This document shows positions 35,301-41,942 of a stretch of DNA of 64,000 bases, piece by piece. The notes under the pieces were generated by a model that searched no databases, was not told where the DNA came from, and saw only the letters and a list, made by a program, of their open reading frames with translations. The DNA is from Yponomeuta sedellus (taxonomy: Eukaryota > Arthropoda > Insecta > Lepidoptera > Yponomeutidae), in NCBI GenBank assembly GCA_934045075.1, contig OW203726.1, positions 6,780,860 to 6,844,859 on the forward strand, given 5' to 3'. A program made the translations under genes and the position numbers. Every line of letters begins with the position of its first letter. Within the stretch, counting starts at the first letter, position 1.

Positions 35301-36160
35301 TTTTCACGCTCCTGTAAAACTGGGTGCTGCCCAATGTTATTAAGTGTAATGTAACATGTTACACAGTGAGCATTCATGCTGTCAGTACATAGGGTTACAG
35401 GGAAATCAGCGAGTGTGCAACTATTTCAGTGTTTCCCCCAGCTGTCAACAAATGTCGAATGGCAAATTTCCATGGCGGCGAACCTAGCTTAAACCTCCCT
35501 GACCCATTCCCGCCAAGAACAAAAAGAATAAAAATCCCCCCCAATGCTACATTGGAACTGGTTTCCAGACATTTAGGAAAATTTCTAGTTAGTGGTTTTT
35601 TATTTTGGTACAGCAAAGTAAATCTCAAAGTTGTAGCTGGGGGGAGGGCAAGGATGGTCTTACTGTTGAGGGTGGGCGTAACTTCTTTGCCCACCCTCAA
35701 CATCGCTGAAGAATTTTGCTAACTGTTTAATTACAAGAAACACTAACACTCAACTGGACGGCTGCCCTACCTAAACAAAATCTCAGTTGAACCAATGGTA
35801 AACATAATGCAAAGACTCCTGAGCTTCCCAACAAACTTACTTGGCCGTCTTCAGCAGCGGGTGGTTACTGCCCACAAGTTTCCGCAGATGTAGGGCTACA
35901 TTCGCTATCTCATCACTCATCACCCACCGCAGACTGAGAAAAGAGGTCGGATAGCCCACAATCTTCTCCGCCTCACTGACGGCGCGATTCCAGTCTGGTT
36001 TGGCAGACTGTTGGGCAATCGACCCATGCTCCGGACGCGTTGTACTCACTCCGCGACTGGCACAAGGCCCCAGTAATTTCGAAACCACACTGAAGCACTG
36101 CGGCGTGACTTTCACTAGGCTCTCCGGCTTCATGACACTTCTCAGGCGGCTTAAACTCAT
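14123..36160 (-). CDS. Pdss2: Decaprenyl-diphosphate synthase subunit 2 (seven exons, complete)
   Basis: PDSS2 is the noncatalytic partner of PDSS1 in the mitochondrial heterotetramer that makes the polyprenyl side chain of ubiquinone. Seven minus-strand exons (36160-35841, 34563-34432, 34169-33978, 29162-29026, 18428-18268, 16366-16175, 14284-14123) have GT/AG borders and matching phases. They sum to 1296 bases, 431 residues plus stop, near the roughly 400 of animal homologues. Recognisable blocks are [104 protein letters not shown] and [13 protein letters not shown]. The catalytic Asp-rich DDxxD motifs of prenyltransferases are replaced (DDMMFG), as expected for subunit 2. The N-terminus is Ser/Arg/Lys-rich and lacks acidic residues at first, consistent with a mitochondrial presequence. 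The 22 kb span is mostly repeat-filled introns. Confidence 0.95.
14970..15113 (+). pseudogene. RTE-type LINE ORF2 C-terminal remnant
   Basis: In frame it reads [20 protein letters not shown] then [20 protein letters not shown] and WDTNEAT with TAA at 15111, followed by an A-rich tail. The '[11 protein letters not shown]...W...A.DR..W...GEAFAQQW' signature is that of RTE-like non-LTR elements. Only the last ~47 codons are present, consistent with 5' truncation. It lies in PDSS2 intron 6. Confidence 0.8.
15510..15860 (+). repeat. Family E SINE-like repeat interrupted by a (GA)n tract
   Basis: The head 'atgcagcctattaacgtccc' and the later blocks 'cacgcatgcccaccggg' and 'cgccgttagcgagtgg' flank a ~160-base purine-only tract (15569-15728) rich in 'gagaga'. 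In the 6451 copy the corresponding point has only 'gagaaagagat', so a short GA run has expanded here. Confidence 0.75.
15897..16055 (-). repeat. tRNA-derived SINE, family B (minus)
   Basis: The blocks 'ggataccctgtgc', 'catcaaagacctgggg' and 'gccacagaggcc' are the reverse complement of the copies at 10284 and 62844. The tRNA-like head is more degenerate here. Confidence 0.7.
16175..16366 (-). CDS. Pdss2: PDSS2 exon 6
   Basis: The acceptor (ggcttccag) ends at 16367 and the donor gtgaga starts at 16174. The exon is in phase 0 at both ends and encodes [40 protein letters not shown] and [20 protein letters not shown] then DYRT. Confidence 0.93.
16585..16935 (+). repeat. Family D repeat
   Basis: It runs from 'tatcaacccttatatgtc' through 'catcgcaagaaggttaggcc', 'gtccgggttggtggagga' and 'gaagttatcaagccgcccat' to 'ccaatcactcggttcgcc'. 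This matches the full-length copy at 54890-55250. Confidence 0.85.
17048..17275 (+). repeat. Partial family D repeat followed by family C fragment
   Basis: 17048-17165 repeats the 'caacccttcgtatgtcccc...aagtccgggtt' start of family D. From 17175 'ctccactgcgggacaaagc', 'gccctgtcttcagcttgcc' and 'gcatccagcatctgcc' match the family C copies at 20755 and 49675. Confidence 0.75.
17630..17826. repeat. Family A tRNA-like SINE as inverted pair (hairpin)
   Basis: A minus-oriented tail plus tRNA-like part (17636-17743) is followed by the plus-oriented counterpart (17749-17826). 'gcctctaaataggttt' occurs at one end and its reverse complement at the other. The fold centre is near 17745, inside the anticodon region ('gtgccagatccgtgctggcac'). 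Confidence 0.85.
18268..18428 (-). CDS. Pdss2: PDSS2 exon 5
   Basis: The acceptor (cgcttccag) ends at 18429 and the donor gtaagtg starts at 18267. The exon encodes [40 protein letters not shown] and [13 protein letters not shown]. The [17 protein letters not shown] block is the family's 'GSLLAKSCQAALLLAG' equivalent. The upstream half ([12 protein letters not shown]) is less conserved, so the exact acceptor is supported mainly by phase. Confidence 0.88.
18485..18725 (+). repeat. Family E repeat with tRNA-like tail
   Basis: The blocks 'cagtccataaacgttcc', 'tcaaagagagtttgggctta', 'gaccgttagcgaatgg' and 'gattcgaacctaaaacctc' are in the same order as in the other family E copies. It lies just upstream (minus sense) of PDSS2 exon 5. 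Confidence 0.65.
20478..21085 (+). repeat. Two direct copies of a ~110-base sequence
   Basis: 'tcaatgcctagccagtgctc' with 'agcattccatagtccggctg' (20526-20580) is echoed by 'ccaatgcatagccagtgctc' with 'agcattccattgtccggctg' (21022-21080). The copies are about 500 bases apart and enclose a family C fragment (20755-20850). Their class is unknown to me. Confidence 0.7.
20755..20850 (+). repeat. Family C fragment
   Basis: It contains 'tagttcactgctggacatag', 'taatgagcgccatag' and 'gcatccagcatctgccgg', as in the copies at 17175 and 49675. Confidence 0.75.
21475..21605 (-). repeat. Family C fragment (minus)
   Basis: It contains 'gcaggcagatgctggatgc' and 'ggctatgtccagcagtgga', the reverse complement of the family C end. 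It is followed by a (GAT)n run. Confidence 0.75.
22105..22204. repeat. Family I repeat ending in a near-perfect hairpin
   Basis: 'aagaatattctttattgtac' (22118) also occurs near 57360 and in part near 60845. Positions 22160-22181 and 22183-22204 are exact reverse complements separated by one base (arm 'aaagatacaaaatacaattg'). Confidence 0.75.
22490..22700 (+). repeat. Interspersed repeat typical of Lepidoptera, class uncertain
   Basis: 'tgttggtaagcgcaaa', 'gctgaaccgatttcgctaat' and 'tacgaagttcgctgggt' form a series I associate with abundant nonautonomous elements in lepidopteran genomes. No coding capacity or clear ends are seen here. Confidence 0.45.
22819..22877. repeat. 24-base inverted repeat (hairpin)
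   Basis: 22819-22842 and 22854-22877 pair with one mismatch around an 11-base loop (arm 'ctcttgacgatgc' versus 'gcatcgtcaag'). The function is unknown. Confidence 0.8.
23280..23554. repeat. (CATA)n microsatellite
   Basis: There are about 270 bases of 'catacatacata' with a short (CA)n section near the start. On the minus strand it follows the LINE remnant at 23555-23990, so it may have grown from that element's 3' tail. Confidence 0.95.
23555..23990 (-). pseudogene. Non-LTR retrotransposon ORF2 C-terminal remnant
   Basis: Minus-strand frames read [19 protein letters not shown], then [18 protein letters not shown] and [20 protein letters not shown]. This is the 'WFGHVERM...TKQIY...GRGRPR..YIDQIG' tail of LINE polyproteins. 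Frameshifts and a 5' truncation are present. The 3' end passes into the tetranucleotide array. Confidence 0.8.
24878..25255 (+). repeat. Long family E repeat with tRNA-like end (copy 1)
   Basis: The order is 'gatgatttatacagggtcca', 'cttgcccagcacctatacc', 'ccttcaccgttagcgtg' and finally a tRNA-like module on the minus strand ('gggatcgaacctgggg', 'cccactgagctaccacc'). A close direct copy lies at 26115-26496. Confidence 0.8.
25692..25843. repeat. Family A tRNA-like SINE as inverted pair (hairpin)
   Basis: The minus-oriented tail ('cctatttagaggct') and module 'cgcgacttctggc' are followed by the plus-oriented 'gccagaagtcgcgggttcga' and 'agcctctaaataggt'. The fold centre is at about 25772 in the anticodon region, as in the 17630 copy. 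Confidence 0.85.
26115..26496 (+). repeat. Long family E repeat with tRNA-like end (copy 2)
   Basis: It is in the same order and direction as 24878-25255 over the whole length ('gatgatttatacagcgtcca' to 'cccactgagc'). A further B-box-like piece follows at about 26525-26550. Confidence 0.8.
26860..27075 (+). repeat. Interspersed repeat, class uncertain
   Basis: 'ctagctgtggcccgcag', 'taccaaattttattaaaatc', 'ctgcagccgtttagac' and 'ttatattagtgcgattctga' follow the pattern of a widespread nonautonomous lepidopteran repeat. It has no coding capacity. Confidence 0.5.
27230..27480 (-). repeat. Family A SINE unit, tail to tail
   Basis: A complete unit lies between two 'cctatttagaggctaaaaat' tails (27240 and 27463). 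It includes the body block 'cctactttgcagttaggttt'. The tRNA-like module is shortened to 'cacccatgccggga'. This shows the same head-to-tail periodicity as the array at 57819. Confidence 0.75.
27789..27829. repeat. 17-base perfect hairpin
   Basis: 27789-27805 and 27813-27829 are exact reverse complements ('gcatcatacgggtccca') with a 7-base loop. It lies in PDSS2 intron 4. No known family is recognised. Confidence 0.85.
28105..28290 (+). repeat. tRNA-like SINE remnant
   Basis: 'ttggtctagcggtaaaac' (A box-like) and 'ggtcgtgggtttaatcccgc' (B box-like) are spaced as in a tRNA-derived head. A non-tRNA body follows. Mismatches exclude a functional tRNA. Confidence 0.6.
28737..28960 (-). repeat. Family D repeat (minus)
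   Basis: 'ggcggcttgataacttctga', 'caatcctccaccaatcccga' and 'cccagcagtggggacata' are the reverse complement of the family D start. It ends 120 bases before PDSS2 exon 4. Confidence 0.85.
29026..29162 (-). CDS. Pdss2: PDSS2 exon 4
   Basis: The acceptor ends at 29163 and the donor gtaaac starts at 29025. The exon encodes [20 protein letters not shown] then [20 protein letters not shown] and RDTPP. It leaves one base that exon 5 completes to Glu. Confidence 0.9.
31806..31895. repeat. (TTAA)n microsatellite
   Basis: There are about 90 bases of almost pure 'ttaattaatt', which is self-complementary. A shorter run of the same motif closes the window (63985-64000). Confidence 0.9.
32134..32183. repeat. 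20-base perfect hairpin
   Basis: 32134-32153 and 32164-32183 are exact reverse complements ('ctagcactcgtagatgcata') with a 10-base loop. It is not part of any family seen elsewhere in the window. Confidence 0.88.
32770..32930. repeat. Family D fragment with inverted duplication
   Basis: The plus-oriented start of family D (from 'tatcaacccttgtaagtcc') runs to 32885. It then folds back: 32861-32885 and 32892-32916 are 25-base exact reverse complements ('gtccgggttggtggaggact') around a 6-base loop. Confidence 0.88.
33978..34169 (-). CDS. Pdss2: PDSS2 exon 3, core helix region
   Basis: The acceptor (ccttccacag) ends at 34170 and the donor gtgagt starts at 33977. The exon encodes [40 protein letters not shown] and [20 protein letters not shown]. 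This is the prenyltransferase-fold segment where catalytic subunits carry the first Asp-rich motif. Confidence 0.94.
34432..34563 (-). CDS. Pdss2: PDSS2 exon 2
   Basis: The acceptor (ttccctcag) ends at 34564. The exon encodes [20 protein letters not shown] then [20 protein letters not shown] and VLH. The donor gtgaaa lies at 34431. Its phase joins exon 1 (Lys) and exon 3 (Ser). Confidence 0.93.
35841..36160 (-). CDS. Pdss2: PDSS2 exon 1 with start codon
   Basis: ATG at 36160 opens [18 protein letters not shown], a presequence-like N-terminus. The conserved segment begins at [16 protein letters not shown]. The exon ends within the Lys codon at 35841 and the donor gtaagttt follows on the minus strand. 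The start is the first Met of the open frame. Confidence 0.93.
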
Positions 36161-36629
36161 TTTTGTTGGTTTTGGTGTGATATTTGAGGAGAAAACGCGA
36201 TTACGCCACTGGTTTTAGTCGAGTTTCTACGGTTGTTGTATAATTCGATTTTGGCATAAACCACTTGCACTGCACCGGGAGAGAAAATACACAAAGAACG
36301 GCTAAATTATTCTTGTAATGTATCCATGTACTGGAATAAAATTAGAAGCACTATTTGGATCAATTTCGTATTTTACTGTATTTCTAAATATTTACAAACA
36401 AACGCCCAACTCTTTCGCGCTCAAATGATAGAATGAAAATAAATTATTGAATGAATGAATTCACATTATTCACAGGGTTGCCAGACGAGTGCGAGAGAAT
36501 TGTCTTGTCGTATAAATAGGTATTCGAAAATTATCGTATGTACCTACATCAAATACCAGCTGAAAAGTTATCGTAGAACTTATTTTTTTTATATAAGAGT
36601 AGGATCATTGGAGCTGAAGTCATTCGTGC

Positions 36630-36865
36630 GCTCGCTCGCGAAGCGCTCGAGCCCTTGTCGAACCGAGTGATTGGAATCAACCACTTGAGTTAAGCAACAA
36701 CAGGAGCGGTCAGGTGCAGGATTATTTACCGTCCAGTCCCTACCGCTAGTAGCATTTTTCCGAGCCGTTCGCAAGGCAGGTTAAGCCATTGGTGCCGGCT
36801 GTTATGTAATGACAGTCGTTAAGCCATGTCAGAGACCTTATGGGCGGCTTGATAACTTCTGACAG
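36630..36865 (-). repeat. Family D repeat (minus)
   Basis: 'accgagtgattggaatcaa', 'ggtgccggctgttatgtaat' and 'gggcggcttgataacttctg' match the reverse complement of the family D 3' half. Confidence 0.85.
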
Positions 36866-37261
36866 TAAGGTAAACAAAATATTTAGGTGCACGTGTCACC
36901 TCGTACTGCGTATTTTGCCAAGCTGTACGATGTATATACAAATTGTATCGTACGTACGATAATTTGCAACTCGCCTCCGAAGTGGGATGAAAATTATTAC
37001 CCAATGCTTTAAAATCATTCAAAAATACAAAAAAATCTAATTTCCCATCTAATCTATCAAAACAAGAAACAAATGTCAATGTTATTGACGAATTATTGTC
37101 AGTTTATTCATTCTTTCCTTTTAATCAGAGTTAAGTTCGCAAATAGGGAATGTAGCAAAGTTTCAAATTGGTCAAATTTTCAAAAATTATTTTATTAGCC
37201 TATTTGATAAGTGGCTAACTTTCTGGTTGGTTAACTAATTCTAAAAAATATCTCGAATTAC

Positions 37262-37495
37262 TTTCGATATCAACCCTTGTATGTCGCCACTGCTGGGGCA
37301 CAGGTCTCTTCCTGCATCGCAGGAAGGTTAGGCCATACTCCACCCCGGGGGCCAAGTCCAGGTTAGTTGAGGATTGTAAAACAGAGGCGTTGCCTTACTC
37401 CCAGAAGTTATGAACATGCCCATAAGGCCTCTGCCATAGCTTAATAACTGTCATTACATGACAGCCGGCACCAACGGCTTTACGTAATCGTATAA
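37262..37495 (+). repeat. Family D repeat
   Basis: It runs from 'gatatcaacccttgtatgtc' to 'tgacagccggcaccaacggc', with several changes relative to the 54890 copy. Confidence 0.85.
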
Positions 37496-38399
37496 CAATA
37501 ATAAAAATGTCAAAATTATTTGATCACACTATTGGGGTGGTCATATGTACAGTACCCCTCAATTAGTTCACACTCTATGTTGCTCAAGTACAGCTACGTG
37601 AGTCGAATTTATCACACATGTACGATAATTATCGTAGGTCTGGCAACACTGCGAATTCTTTCAGAATGAGTATGATGTTGACATTGACAGAAGAATGAGT
37701 GAATGAATTATCACCTTAGTGATGACCCCTTCGTGTCGTTATCGATGTATGTGAAAAAAAAAAGATTATTACGTCTAAATATCTATCTCTGATTATAGCG
37801 GCCCACTCAAAGCCCGATCTGCAGGGCCTGCTTGCAGTGTCACTGCCAAATCGTACTGTGTGTGTTCCTGCAGGCCCGTTCCGTTTGTTTTGGTCTGTGA
37901 TACAATAAAGTAATCTTTATGTCTATGAGTATACAGTCGATTATCGTGTAAAACAACTTATTTTTTCCGATGTTTCGTGATTTCGTCTCGTTCGCACTCG
38001 TTTGACCGTCCTCTGCGCCTTGCTCGTTCGCATACAATGAAACCAGTTGCGAACGAGGACCGTTTCGAGGACCTGTTTTCGTTCCAGAAAAAACGGTTGC
38101 GTTTCGTCGTCGAAAAATCGGACAACGACCCATTCCTAAATTGGAGTGACTGGGAAAGTAAAAACATATTGAATAAGAAAGCAAAATGATTGATTTGTGA
38201 CTTTCCTACGGACTTTCTACCAATGACGAGTTTACGAGTTACATAGAAAAAAAATATTAAAATCGATGTTGTTGAAAAGTGATGGCAAAATACAACACTA
38301 AGTACTATTTGCGTTCAAAAACTCATGATGTGCAACACAATTTATCAACCACAGTTATCAACCGACGAAGTGGAGATTTTGAAACGCACCTTAATAATC

Positions 38400-38640
38400 T
38401 CAATTCGTTCACTCAAATCAAGTTTTGCTCTGTGGTTTCAGTTCATTTCGGTTCACCGGTTGTCGTAGTCGGCTGTCGAGGGTCACTGCGATTTTGCCGG
38501 CGATTTCTGTGATAAACCTAAGTTTTCTAGCGTTTTTATTGTTGCTGAACACTTGTTTGCTATCTCAATCAGTGAGACGTTAGTATAGTGTCGGCTTCAG
38601 AAAGAATTTACTATATTTTTGTGCTAACTGTGAGGTAAGG
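38400..38640 (+). promoter_or_regulatory. Candidate GOGAT promoter and noncoding first exon
   Basis: An arthropod-type initiator (atcagtgaga, with TCAGT at about 38569) is followed after ~60 bases by a good donor, 'tgtgaggtaaggg' (GT at 38635). The first recognised coding exon at 41833 needs an upstream exon, because an acceptor precedes its likely start codon. This is inferred from signals only; no transcript evidence is available. Confidence 0.3.
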
Positions 38641-39761
38641 GCTTCAAGACTGCAGCAGAGCTAAAACTGCCGTTTTCTGAATAATTCTTACTCGTTTTTT
38701 CCGTACGACCGGTGTTTCGTACACGTGTACCGATCAGAAATAGGTCGGCCGCTGCCGGCCTTTCTTAGTAGGTACTCTGTCACGCACTCTGCCAATAATT
38801 GATTTCCGTGCTAAAGGTCCTAAATTTGATGAAACCAAAATTACAGTTTGTACACAATTTCATAAATTGCAATGAATTTGCATCCTTACACCAAACCGAT
38901 TGCCTGTTGAATCAGTATCGGATTGGTTGTTATTGCACTCATAAAAGAGAAAAATAGTTTTTTGCTATTTTATTAATAGATAATTCTTTTTTGCCCAAAA
39001 GGCAATGTGTAAAAGGTGCTATATGTTCAATTACTGTCATTCTTAGTTTAAAGCTCAGCACTAGCTTTAAGCCTATAAGCAGACAGAGTTCTCAGCCAAA
39101 GGATAAGGCTGTAATTTTAGCTTTATTGATTACAGATAATTTCATCATAGTGGTGTGCCTCTGCAGACATTTGTTGTTTATATTGTGTCTCATTTGACTG
39201 CAATTGTAAGGATATAAAGTGCATATAGGTATTTACTTACCCAGTCAAAAGTTTAAACTTATTCATTAGTTGTATCCCAGGCAATAAAATGTTTTCTTGA
39301 CCCTTGATATGACATTGCCTTGAAATAAATTTTTGAGTGTACGAAACAGGAACTGGGGAGTAAAAAAGTAAACATATCCAAAATAAGTTGTTTTTTTTAT
39401 TAGTTAGAAAACTTTGTTGCGGAACTGATAAAAACACACTTATTTTGACTGTCTTGTTGCTGAACCATGGTATCTAGGGCAAGGACTGTCAATACAGCTA
39501 ATTTATTTATGCTGCTAATACATGCTATAAAATGCTTAACAGTCTTATTACGTCGTCTGAGGAGTATTAGAGAGATTATTTTTTTATAAATAACACTGTA
39601 ACTCTTTTATCAGTGGCTGTCCTTTTCATTTTATTTATCAGTTACCATAGACAACTTGATTTAAATATTTTAAAAAGTTGCTGTAAGCTTGACTCAATTT
39701 ACATTTGCCGTATGATGAATATTTTATAATAAACATGACATTTTATGACATGACATGACAG

Positions 39762-40130
39762 AAGCGCTCGTGGCCTAGGCGAACCGAGTGATTGGAATCA
39801 ATCACTTGGTTAAGCAACAACAGGTGCGGTCAGGTACAGGATGGGTGAGCGTCCCGTGACTACCGCTAGTGGCATTTTTTCAAGCGCTTCCGTGCTTCGC
39901 AAGGCACGTTAAGCCGTTGGTGCCGGCTGTCATATAATGGCAGTCGTTAAGCCATGTCAGAGGCCTTATGGGCGGCTTGATGACTTCTGACAGTAAGGCC
40001 CGCCACTGTCTTACAATCCTCCACCAACCCGGACTTGGCCCCCGTGGTGGAGTATGGCCTTACCTTTCTGCGATGCAGGAAGAGACCCGTGCCCCAGCAG
40101 TGGGGACATACAAGGGTTGATAACGATGAC
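39762..40130 (-). repeat. Family D repeat, full length (minus)
   Basis: It runs from 'gaagcgctcgtggcctaggc' to 'gtggggacatacaagggttg', about 370 bases. It is the inverse of the 54890-55250 copy over its whole length. Together the two copies define the element ends. Confidence 0.9.
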
Positions 40131-40214
40131 ATTTTAAGGAAAAAAAGTTTAATATGACCTACATAGGGAAGTGAAAAGAAAGCATGTATCATATAAGCTA
40201 GTTGAAACATTGTC

Positions 40215-40510
40215 ACAAACAAAATCCATGTTAGGTTTTGGTGGTCAAAGCGTAATATATAAATAGATAATATCTCACCCCAAGAGTAAATAATCCATGG
40301 TAGGTTTTGGTGGTCAAAGCGTGGTTTATTGGTGGTCAAATCGCAATACAATAAATAAAAAGATATTATCTCGCCCCAAGAGTAAATAATTCATGGTAGG
40401 TTTTGGTGGTTAAAGCGTAATAAATAAATGGATAAAATCTCGCCTCAAGAGTAAATAATCCATGGTAGGTTTTGGTGGTCAAAGAGATATCTTGCCCCGA
40501 GAGTAAATCT
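40215..40510 (+). repeat. Minisatellite, about 4 units of ~70 bases
   Basis: 'catggtaggttttggtggtc' recurs four times (about 40228, 40299, 40393 and 40460), separated by 'aaagcgtaat...atctcgccccaagagtaaat'. The second unit contains an extra 'ttattggtggtcaaatcgc'. Confidence 0.85.
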
Positions 40511-41054
40511 AGGATTCTAAGTAATGGTATTAATGTTGACTTAATTTTCTAATGTTTCTCACAGAACAAAGTGTGCATATTTTAAACCCATTAAAATTTT
40601 ATGATTTGGCTTATCTAAACTCAAATAAGATTAAATATTGACTATTTCTTTGTAGTTTATCACAAACTAGCAGTACCCGCGACTACGAGTACATACATTA
40701 CTACACACTACAAAGTTACAAATTTTTCCTGTTAAAATTTGTGTTGATAAAGTTCAAAAAAAAAAAACCAAAAATTATATCCATTTTTCTATTATCTTCT
40801 GTTTGATTTTGCTTTTTCCCCCACTTTTCTATTTAGTTTTCCTTTCTGATGACTAGAGTAAAAACATCAAGGTCACTGGTTTGCGTAACAATCATTTATC
40901 CATAGTCAGCTACCACTTTGTGACAGATTTAGTCCACTGAGTATGCTGTCACCTGACTACATTGTCTACCCATCTCCACTTTAACTTGATTATTTGTGTA
41001 CACCGTCTTTGATGTTGGTCTTTTGCCAAAGTTCATTTTACATCTTAATAATTC

Positions 41055-41190
41055 TACGCCCTTAAATGGGCCCGCCACTATCTTAGAATCTTCCACCAAC
41101 CTGGATTTGATGGCCTAAGCTGCCTGCAATGCAGGAAGAGACCCGTGCCCCACCAGTGGGGACATACAAGGGTTGATATCAATATCAAAT
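41055..41190 (-). repeat. Family D fragment (minus)
   Basis: 'gggcccgccactatctta', 'atgcaggaagagacccgtgc' and 'gtggggacatacaagggttg' mark the start half of family D in reverse. Confidence 0.8.
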
Positions 41191-41464
41191 AATCCGTGGG
41201 TCGCTGGACTAGTCACAGAAGTCAAATAGTTACCAAATTAATGTCCTTCTCAACATTAGTAATTTAAATAGCACTTTGCTTAATTTTTTTATAAAAAGTC
41301 AATTTATTGTGTCATGACAGCTCTCCATTAACCCTTTAACGGGCAGAGCTAGTATATTTTTTTTATCAGTTTTGGACTTTATTTCAAAGTGATCTAATTC
41401 AATTTATGGTGGAAATTATTATACCACTGCCTGTTAAACAACTAACATAAGGTAATAAAGATGT

Positions 41465-41680
41465 TATGATGTGATGTCAACCCTTTGTATGTCTTCACTG
41501 CTGGTCCACAAGTCTTCCTGCATCAGGAAGGTTAGGCCATGTTCCACCATGGGGGCCAAGTCCAGGTTGGTGGAGAATTGTAAGACAGTGGCTGGCCTTA
41601 CTGTCAGAAGTTATAAAGCCGCACACAAGGCCTCTGATATGGCTTGACGACTACCATTGCATGATAGAGATGGTTGAAAA
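41465..41680 (+). repeat. Family D repeat
   Basis: 'tgatgtcaaccctttgtatg', 'ggttaggccatgttccacca' and 'cagaagttataaagccgcac' follow the family D order. It ends about 150 bases before the GOGAT coding exon. Confidence 0.85.
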
Positions 41681-41832
41681 ATAGTATAGAGCAATTTTAT
41701 AATAAGTTTTTATTGTCTCCAAAAATGGCGTTTTGACCATAAGTCCAAAGCATAAATCCCAGTGTACAAAAGCACATAAGTGCTTTAATCGGCCATCCCC
41801 ACATAATTTTTTAAATTAGAATTTTTTTTCAG

Positions 41833-41942
41833 GTATGGAGTGGGAAGGGCCGCCCAAGCAAGGCTTGTACGACCCTCAGAACGAACACGAGGCTTGTGGT
41901 GTTGGTTTTGTGGTTGCTATCGACGGAAAGCGTAGCCATAAG
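41833..41942 (+). CDS. GOGAT first coding exon with catalytic Cys
   Basis: The acceptor (attttttttcag) ends at 41832 and the donor gtaaaa starts at 41943. ATG at 41835 gives [20 protein letters not shown], then [16 protein letters not shown]. Two bases precede the ATG within the exon, so it could also be an internal Met. Confidence 0.9.

Larger units (their letters stand above)
36161..38400. other. Intergenic region between PDSS2 and GOGAT
   Basis: PDSS2 and GOGAT are transcribed away from each other, so both 5' regions lie here. Two family D copies occupy 36630-36865 (minus) and 37262-37495 (plus). An open frame at 37977-38189 (70 codons) has no recognised domain, and I do not call it a gene. 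Confidence 0.55.

Noticed and set aside
37977..38189. 70-codon open frame upstream of GOGAT
   Set aside because: No family resemblance. An equally long frame exists on the opposite strand. Insufficient evidence.
40215..40510. Regulatory tandem repeat or enhancer
   Set aside because: Only the repeat itself is visible. No conserved binding-site logic or context supports a function.
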